64,000 nt of DNA, from assembly GCA_023213315.1 (NCBI GenBank), contig JAKCPI010014248.1:1-64000 (forward strand), read 5' to 3'. Every line of letters begins with the position of its first letter. Position 1 is the stretch's first letter. Shown here one piece after another: positions 57,599 through 64,000 of this stretch. This stretch comes from Euborellia annulipes (taxonomy: Eukaryota; Arthropoda; Insecta; Dermaptera; Anisolabididae). The position numbers were made by a program, and so were the translations under genes. The notes under the pieces are model-generated. The model was not told where the DNA came from. It worked only from the letters and a program-made list of their open reading frames with translations, and did no database searches.

Positions 57599-57676
57599 TG
57601 GTGTGACTGCTCGCACAACTTTCTCTTACCTTCGGTATCGAAAGTTGTGTATTGTGCTTTTTACATCATATTTTTT
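57599..57676 (+). mobile_element. Family A hairpin fragment
   Basis: GTGTGACTGCTCGCACAACT, TTCTCTTACCTTCGG, then GTCGAGATATACTTAGTTTCC downstream to about 57705. Confidence 0.7.
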
Positions 57677-57788
57677 GTGTCGAGATATACTTAGTTTCCC
57701 ATAGGACCAGAATTCAAAACTTGCGTTTGAAACTATGGTTATTTTTAATTTTAAACTGGAAACCGTTGGCTCTAGTTGAAACATTATG

Positions 57789-58303
57789 CTTTAATAGGAG
57801 AATTAAATTCAAGTATGATACACAAGGTTTTTTGTTTCAATGATGTTAAATAAATAAAACATTGAAACAAAAAACCTTATTAATCAAATAGGAAGAATAA
57901 AATGAGCAAGCAGCTTTATTTATTAAGAAACCAGGGCCGACGTTTCGGTCACATATGGGACCATCCTCAGGGCCAGGTTAATGTCTGAAAATACATATTC
58001 ACTCTCTGTCCATGGTATGGTAACAACATAATTTGAGGCATTGTCATGATTAAGCTACATGCAATTGTGTATGCCCAATATAACTTGGCGAAGATTATAT
58101 GTATCTTCAGACATTAACCTGGCCCTGAGGATGGTCCCATATGTGACCGAAACGTCGGCCCTGGTTTCTTAATAAATTGAAATATAATTAGCTGCTTGCT
58201 CATTTTATTCTTCCTATTTGATTATCAACACTCAGCTATATACCCCCTTCAAATCAAAAAAAAACCTTATGTATCATACTTGAATTTAATTCTCCTATTA
58301 AAT
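57789..58303. repeat. 515-bp palindrome with hammerhead-like motifs
   Basis: Outer arms TTAATAGGAGAATTAAATTC and reverse; middle arms AGGAAGAATAAAATGAGCAA; inner arms TCAGACATTAACCTGGCCCT. In the right arm CTGAGGATGGTCCCATATGT then GACCGAAACGTCGG (58119-58155) has the layout CTGANGA, short stem (GGTC/GACC), GAAAC. The left arm holds the same thing reversed. Such motifs are known in Penelope-like retroelements; here the assignment is inference. Confidence 0.75.
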
Positions 58304-58697
58304 TATTATTTTTCAAAATTTTAATCTCATATTTGGATATTTTATACACAATAGAGAATCCCAAATAAATACAAAATTTCATGAAATTCAAAAAAAAAAA
58401 AAGCAGGAGATTTTGGGAAAAAGCTGGAGATTCCGGGAAAAAAAGCCAGAGATTTAGGTAAAAAGCCGGAAAGTTTTGATGCGCCTGGGGCAGGGGGGGC
58501 GAGGGCCCCCCTTCGCCCCCACCTGGATACGCTACTCTCCTTTTAATCGTCGCAGACACTTTTAATCAACATTATTTTAAATAAATAAGCCATCCACTAC
58601 TGATTCTTTTTTTTTGTGTTTCTTTTTTTTCCTCTCTATAATTGGAAGAAATTCTGTTGAGAGATTGCTAAATAAATAAATAAATAAATTATGATTT
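58304..58697. other. Family A scrap and MITE scar
   Basis: ATCTCATATTTGGATATTTT (58323-58342) matches the long family A variant in reverse. GGGGGGCGAGGGCCCCCC with CTGGATACGCTACTC (58520-58535) is a MITE end. Confidence 0.5.
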
Positions 58698-58701
58698 AAA
58701 C

Positions 58702-59215
58702 CAGCGATTTCCAAACTGTGAGGCGCGCCTCCCTAGGGAGGCCTCGCGTATATTAGCCACAGAGAGCAGTTTTCCAATCTCAAGCCAAAATTATTTGTTT
58801 TATTGGGACGTTTAGGTCACTAGTCTAGGCCATCTTCAGGGCCGGAGGCGAGAATAAATGAAATTTTAATTTTGAATGAAAAATGACAATGGAGAATTTT
58901 AATTTTAATTTTGAATGAAAAATGATAATTTTAATTTTGAAATTAAAATTTCATTTATTCTCGCCTCCAGCCCTGAAGAAAATGAAATTTTAATTTTGAA
59001 ATTAAAAGTTCATTTATTTCTCGCCTCCGGCTCTCAAGAAGACCGAAACGTCACAATAATTTTGGCTGCATATGACTAGGAATTTTTTTTTTTTTACTCC
59101 GTTTTAATATAAATTTATATTTTTTAGTATTAAAAATTTTTGTTTTTGTATTATTTTACAAAATGTGGAGGGGGGAGGCGTCATATGATTAAATATTTTT
59201 AAGGGTGGCGTTGTA
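58702..59215 (-). mobile_element. hAT MITE (TTTCCAAACT family) with nested palindrome
   Basis: Starts CAGCGATTTCCAAACTGTGA and GGCGCGCCTCCCTAGGGAGG; ends with the reverse of the 23251 start (GGAGGCGTCATATGATTAAA, AAGGGTGGCG). A palindromic insert (58783-59067) lies inside. Confidence 0.65.
58783..59067. repeat. Palindromic insert with hammerhead-like ends
   Basis: AGCCAAAATTATTTGTTTTA ... TAATTTTGGCT arms. Reverse strand CTGAAGATGGCC...GTGACCTAAACGTCC at 58809-58840 and forward AAGAAGACCGAAACGTCAC at 59035-59053. The centre has tandem AATTTTAATTTTGAA repeats. Confidence 0.7.
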
Positions 59216-60040
59216 ACAACGAATTCACAAAGCAGCAGCTTAAATCGGCTATCAAATATTAACATTTTTAGAAAAAAGTCTTTTAATTGGAAGTGGTTTT
59301 TATTCTTAATATCATAAAAGGATTTGACTTTTTATGGCTAGCTATTTTTAGCTTCTTTTTTTTTATACAAAACAAAAGAATCAAAGTAAATAAATAAAAA
59401 AAACATTAATATTAATTGAGTTTGAAACATTATCAGTAACAAATTAATGAATACAAAATTGATTAAATAGAAAAACACTTGGTGATATAGAAAAAATTTA
59501 AAAATTAAATTAAAACACTTGTTTATAAGCGTGAATGCCGAGATAGCCCAAGTGTTTATACCAATAACAAATTTAAACATATCACGAAGTGTTTTTCTAA
59601 TTATTTAATTTCCCCCCCCCTGTCTGCGGCCCTGCCTACAATTCGCAAACTGAGATAATATAATAAAACTGACAATTGACCAGCCAGCATTGTATTTCAG
59701 ATATTATCTTCTCGTCTTCTCTCAGTTTATTAATATAAATGTCACAAAAGAGGAAAAAAATTTTAAAATAATAATTTGATAAGAGCAATAAAATTTTAAA
59801 CGGGGGGCTAATAATAAAAAAATAAAAGCATGATTTTGGAAGAAACAAAACAGCAAACGTCTGTTAAACTTGTGCAAATATTATTATTTTAATTAAACAT
59901 CGTCCATTTATTATGAAAGATTCAAGTCCATTTCCTTCTTTTGTGTAAATTTTAATAGATTCTTAAACATTCTGAGAACTTCAAAGCGCACAAGAGCCCA
60001 TGACAAGGGCAAAGAGTAAATTTAATAAAGAACCGTACGC
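59216..60040. other. Intronic AT-rich interval
   Basis: Poly-C scar with CTGTCTGCGGCCCTGCC near 59618-59636 is a MITE end. No gene is seen. Confidence 0.35.
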
Positions 60041-60420
60041 TGGCGCCATCCTGGCGGTCATTCGGATGAACTAATTAACCTTTATTCTAAATTCTATTTT
60101 CAAGTATAATATAATATACTTGTATTTTTATAATAAATGGTCCAGATAAATAAATAATTTTAATTTTACTCACTATTTAATGGGAAGAGATGAAATGAAG
60201 GGGTTGTCTTGACATACATCTTGACATACACACAAACACCAACACAATGTTAACACTTCACGATCTCAAAAACAACTAATAAAGGAGATGTGGACCAGAC
60301 TGAAATACCGCTTGTGGAGTGGCGCGACAATTTTCTCGGCTTCTGATTGGTCAAAGCCTTTCATGTTGTTGGCTTAACCCGCCAAGGATCAAGGGATCCC
60401 GCCAATATTATTCATTAATA
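60041..60420. promoter_or_regulatory. GC-richer island with CCAAT and CCCGCCAA motifs
   Basis: CTGGCGCCATCCTGGCGG (60040-60057), CTGATTGGTCAAAG (reverse CCAAT, 60343-60356), ACCCGCCAAGG and TCCCGCCAATA (60378-60405; E2F-like). May be an intronic promoter or enhancer. No exon was found next to it. Confidence 0.3.
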
Positions 60421-60939
60421 ATTCTTTTTTAGTACAATTAAAATATATAACTATTAAAAGAAAAAAAAATAAATTTTCAATTCAAAAATAAATAATTCAT
60501 TTTTTGATGGAATATATATAAAAAAAAAAAAAAAAATTTTATTTGATATGTCAATATACGTATATGATTATTTTCTTGACAAACTGATGACATTTCGTTA
60601 ATTATTTCAATAATCTGATTTCTAAGGAGAGATTGGAGGGGGGGACGGGAATTGTTGGCTCAAGAGCATGGAGAAAATTATTTTCGGTAGAAATAAAATT
60701 GAACATAATTTTTTTTTTTTAATTAAAAAAATCTATTTTTATTTAAATGAAAGAAAAAAAAATTAAGAAAATTAATTGTATAAAAAAAGAAAAATGCTGA
60801 GACAGGTACCTGAATAAAAGGTGAATGGAAGCGATGGAAATGGAGCTGGTAAAACAAAATATTATTTGGATATGAATTATCCGTGCATTGCTTGAGAGTT
60901 GAAATGGATAAAAAGTCACTTTCAGGATGGGAATATTAC

Positions 60940-61100
60940 ACAATTCACTGGTTAAAAAGAAACTGAATTGGGTATCGAAGCAGCGAGAACATCTAATCTG
61001 GCGAGAGGCGAACCCAAATAAAAAAATCGCTCCGATTGGCTGACTTTCTCTCAATCAGCTATCAATCGACCAATCACGAGAGATGTTTTAAATGCTAGTT
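60940..61100. promoter_or_regulatory. Paired CCAAT-box island
   Basis: CGATTGGCTGAC (61033) and ATCGACCAATCACGAG (61065-61080) are facing CCAAT boxes 35 bp apart in slightly GC-richer DNA. A 104-codon reverse frame over it is phenylalanine-rich and not credible. Confidence 0.3.
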
Positions 61101-61483
61101 GTGCAGGAGAAATAAGGTTGGTAGGGATGGAGGGAGAAAACAGATTTTGGTGGGGGAAGTGACGGCTCACAGACAAGAGGAAATCTTTTCACTCAAGGTC
61201 ATCCGGTTCAGTCTCCTATTTTTATTTTTATTTTTTTTAATTTTATTTCCAAGAAAAAAAGAAAAAATCGATCTCTTTAATTATCCCTAGTCCAAAATAA
61301 ATGGATATTTCAAAATATTTGATCAGAACACATTAAAATGAACTCCAAATAATTATATTAATTTATGTGTACCGCCAACCTAAGATAAAGGTAGTCCGTC
61401 CTCCGCGAAAGCAGAAGTCCTGGTTCGAGTACAGGGGGGATGAGGGGGCCCTAACCAAACACAAACTAATCTCACAAATTTTT

Positions 61484-62768
61484 AATTTCTCTTACCTATA
61501 TATGTAATAGTATTGCGATCATGTCTAAAATTCGATGTTGAGATTTTGATGGAAATACATGTTTTGAGGTCCCCGGAGTCCCGTAAATTGATCTGTCCGT
61601 CTGACTGTCGATTTTTAGCATGAAGGATTTGAGCAACGGGATTGAAATTTTATATTTAAGTTAGGTAGTCTCCAAGACAGCAAAATCGGCCAAAAAGTAC
61701 TAGTACTCTACTTAAGTACTTTTCCATTTGTGTTTATTAAAGCTTTTGTGTTTTGAATTATTATTATTAGAGGAATTTTTAGTTATAGATCACATTTTTG
61801 TTATTAATTATTTATTAAAAATTCCACTAATAATAAGTTTTTTTTCGAATTTCTGAAAATCGGCTCTAACGATTTTGATTAAAATTAAAAAATCAATTAT
61901 TTTTTACGTTCTTTAAAAAGTATATCAGTAAAGTTTTTCGTGAAAATTGTTTGAAGTACACTTTACTGATGTACAATTTCAGTTTTTTTTTTTTTTTTGA
62001 TTCTCAAAAATGGCTATATCGATTTTGATTAAAATTCATAAAGCAATTATTTTTTAGATCCTCTTTAAAATGTAGATTCTCATTTTTCCCTGAAAATTGT
62101 TTGAAGTACACTTTAATGATGTAGTATTTCAGATTTTTCAAATTATTTTTCCGATTCTCCCTTCTATAGAGCCAATGTAAAATCCTTATGGGATTTGTAT
62201 GTTAATTTCGATTCAAAAGGGGCTCACATTTGGATTTTTTTACATATTTATTTCCAATTCGATGAAATTTTGTATTTGTTTAGGATTCTCACTTGCGTAT
62301 CAAATATCCAAATATGAGATTAAAATTTTGAAAAGTTTATTTCAAGAAGTCAACATTTAAAACCCAAGTTTGGAACTAAGATGCTAAGGGCAACTAAATA
62401 TATCTCGACACAAAAAAATCGGTGTGAGAAGCACAGTACACAACTTTCGATTACCGAAGGTAAGAGAATGTTGTGTGATTTTCAACCAATCACACCAGAT
62501 TGTTGTATATAGAAATATATATTATATATTCGGAGTGGGCCTGAACTCAAACTGCGGAAAATTTTTTTTTTTAAAGAAACTAAATTTTTCCGCCCTGCGG
62601 AAAATTTTGTTTTTGCAGAACCAAAATCGTTACACACAGACAGACACAGGGGCAGACCAATTTGCGGGACCCGCTTTTTTGGACTCAAAACAGGTATATC
62701 CATCAAAACCTCGTCATCGAATTTTTGACATGATCGCAATTTCATATATAGGGTAAGAGAAAATAAAA
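61484..62768 (-). mobile_element. Family A, longest copy, both termini
   Basis: Left terminus TTAATTTCTCTTACC, body with the long-variant block (AAATATCCAAATATGAGATT, GAGCCAATGTAAAATCC), hairpin 62416-62502. Then a second, opposite terminal piece (62628-62768: CAGACCAATTTGCGGGACCC to GGGTAAGAGAAAATAAAAAG). A GCGGAAAATTTTGTTTTTGC block like that in 46011-46214 lies between. About 140 bp at each end are inverted copies. No frame longer than ~110 codons, and none recognisable. Confidence 0.75.
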
Positions 62769-63088
62769 AGAGTATGATTTAGTTACATTTGAATTCATTC
62801 CGCCGTTATTGAACTAAGAGAATAATAAAACGAGGAAGTATTTCGAAAAATCTCAATGGCTTGGAAAGAGAATATGACGTGGATAAATCCAAACAGACAA
62901 CCCCCTCATTTAAGATTATATATATGTAGCCTATAGGCATTCACGTCTTTCCGCCTCCTTTATTCCTTTAAATTCTTAAACTACCTATACTTTTGCTTTC
63001 ATTCTTTTCCTGTGTGCGTGTCTTTTTTTTACTAATTTAATAAAGAAAAAATTAATTTATCAATTTCCGTTTTGTGATTTCTTTTCAG

Positions 63089-63192
63089 GATCAATTTTTC
63101 GCCGACAATTTCCTTCGGGAAGTTGTAGAAAGAATGGGGAAAGATCTGAATGATGGAGGAGACATGTACTTGGATCTGCCGGAAGTGAACAG
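63089..63192 (+). CDS. Secreted peptide precursor, acidic propeptide exon
   Basis: Acceptor TTTCTTTTCAG|GA at 63088 and donor AACAG|GTGAGT at 63192/63193; 34 codons plus two bases (phase 2). The frame is open only as DQFFADNFLREVVERMGKDL then NDGGDMYLDLPEVN and a split codon starting AG (R or S). It joins in phase 0 to the signal exon. It is acidic (nine D/E, four K/R counted with the split codon if R), has no cysteine and no dibasic site, and probably forms an amphipathic helix at FLREVVERM. That fits the spacer ahead of a mature peptide in a neuropeptide precursor or an agatoxin-like cysteine-rich peptide precursor; I cannot choose between these. G+C is well above the flanks, as expected of an exon. 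Confidence 0.65.
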
Positions 63193-63505
63193 GTGAGTTA
63201 TAGAATAGTCGCAATAAGAGAGAAGTGCTATTTTCAAAATAAATTCTAAATTCATATTCAGGCTAGTTTACGTCAAATATACAAGATAACTATTTGCGCA
63301 GCGAATGTAAAAATCTTTTGTGCTTATAGATCCGACTATATGGGCGATATTATGCATGGAACCATGCGCCATTAAACTAAATCTGAAAAAATAGGGGGCA
63401 TTTCATTTGCACAATTGTAAACAAAACCAAAGGAATTACTTTTTAAAGTGAAACTTTTATTTGATCCTCTCAAATTTTTTCGCTCTTGTATCAGCATGTC
63501 GCGTT

Positions 63506-63565
63506 ACAAGCTGTGACGTCAATGCCCGTGACGCTACAAGCCATGACGTCACAAGTCGTGACGAC
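63506..63565 (+). promoter_or_regulatory. Tandem array of four CRE-type sites, 15-bp period
   Basis: TGACG begins at 63514, 63529, 63544 and 63559. Sites 1 and 3 are perfect TGACGTCA; sites 2 and 4 are TGACGCTA and TGACGACA. The repeat unit is close to ACAAGCCRTGACGTC. It lies 320 bp into the intron after the propeptide exon. CRE sites bind CREB/ATF and commonly control neuropeptide genes; enhancer function here is inference. Confidence 0.6.
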
Positions 63566-63703
63566 AAAAATAGGAAAGTTGGAATTTAATATATATGACG
63601 AATTATAAAAAAATAAATGTGAGATTTAATTATTCAATTTTTAAATTGATAAAATATAATTTTTAAAATAATTTAAAATGATTCAAATCTTCAATTACTA
63701 AAT

Positions 63704-63892
63704 AAATATTGTTCTCAGTTTTTAACATGCGTCTATTGATTTCCCATTTTCCAATTATTAAGATTAAAAACGCGATTTTAATACCCTTAATTAAATAATA
63801 ATTTTCTGAAAATTTTCAGTTAAACGCCTACGATCCGAAAAAAAAGTTTCACTTGCATCGTGGTTTCATAAAACCATGCAATGATTTTTATT
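63704..63892 (+). mobile_element. Likely LINE 3' end (family C), second copy
   Basis: Matches 20685-20885 from AAATATTGTTCTCAG to CATGCAATGATTTTT with a ~13-bp deletion. It lacks coding sequence, as a 5'-truncated LINE would. Confidence 0.6.
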
Positions 63893-64000
63893 TTTCTTGT
63901 TTTAAACAAAAAAGTGCACAAAGTAATAATGTTGTGATTTAGAGATAGATCTTCTTTTTCCCTACAAGATGGCGGTCTTATCTCACTTTCGATCATAATG

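Larger units (their letters stand above)
43922..63088 (+). other. 19.2-kb intron of the peptide gene
   Basis: Runs from the donor GTGAGT to the acceptor TTTCTTTTCAG. Filled with the mobile elements listed separately: at least six hAT MITEs, SINE copies, family A copies, palindromes and a hAT transposase relic. No other exon of the gene was recognised in it, though a very short exon could be missed. Confidence 0.55.

Noticed and set aside
60743..61054. 103-codon reverse frame as a membrane protein
   Set aside because: Hydrophobic content comes from AT-rich sequence; overlaps CCAAT motifs and has no support from splice sites or known families.

Overview
This window reads as nuclear DNA of an AT-rich invertebrate, most likely an arthropod. 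The reasons are GT-AG introns, a secreted-peptide gene with a 19-kb intron, tRNA-derived SINE-like repeats, and a dense load of degenerate DNA transposons. No intact transposase, virus, bacterial operon or CRISPR array is visible. Nearly all long open frames lie in repeats or low-complexity sequence and are not genes. The species cannot be named from the sequence.

The one convincing host gene is on the + strand. It has a non-coding first exon ending at 43596 (with TGACGTCA at 43528-43535), a 247-bp intron, a signal-peptide exon at 43844-43921, a 19.2-kb intron, and an exon at 63089-63192 that encodes an acidic propeptide. The gene continues past the window. The last intron holds four TGACG sites spaced exactly 15 bp apart (63514-63563), two of them perfect TGACGTCA. 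A second, weaker gene start is a TATA box plus possible first exon at 6857-7009.

The rest is mostly layered mobile elements. 1-11 kb: an unnamed abundant family (family A), and two inverted copies of a DNA element carrying a satellite of ~336-bp units (3921-5522 and 9705-10957). 11-20 kb: two mariner fragments facing each other, a 768-bp near-identical direct duplication (14327-15094 and 16683-17452), and two inverted TTAA-ended elements (17593-18212 and 19465-20092). 20-31 kb: a LINE reverse-transcriptase tail with its 3' end, nested family A copies, and SINEs. 31-43 kb: several hAT-type MITEs with 8-bp target duplications, a broken LINE ORF1, and large foldback palindromes. 43.9-63.1 kb (the big intron): more hAT MITEs, a C-terminal hAT transposase domain (57093-57230), a four-level nested insertion (53819-55360), and palindromes with hammerhead-like CTGANGA...GAAAC motifs.

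The signals most likely to be undescribed are family A, whose conserved internal hairpin repeats the 13-base motif of its own terminus; the satellite-bearing element; the 15-bp CRE array in the peptide gene; and the shared core joining two SINE families that have different tRNA-like heads.
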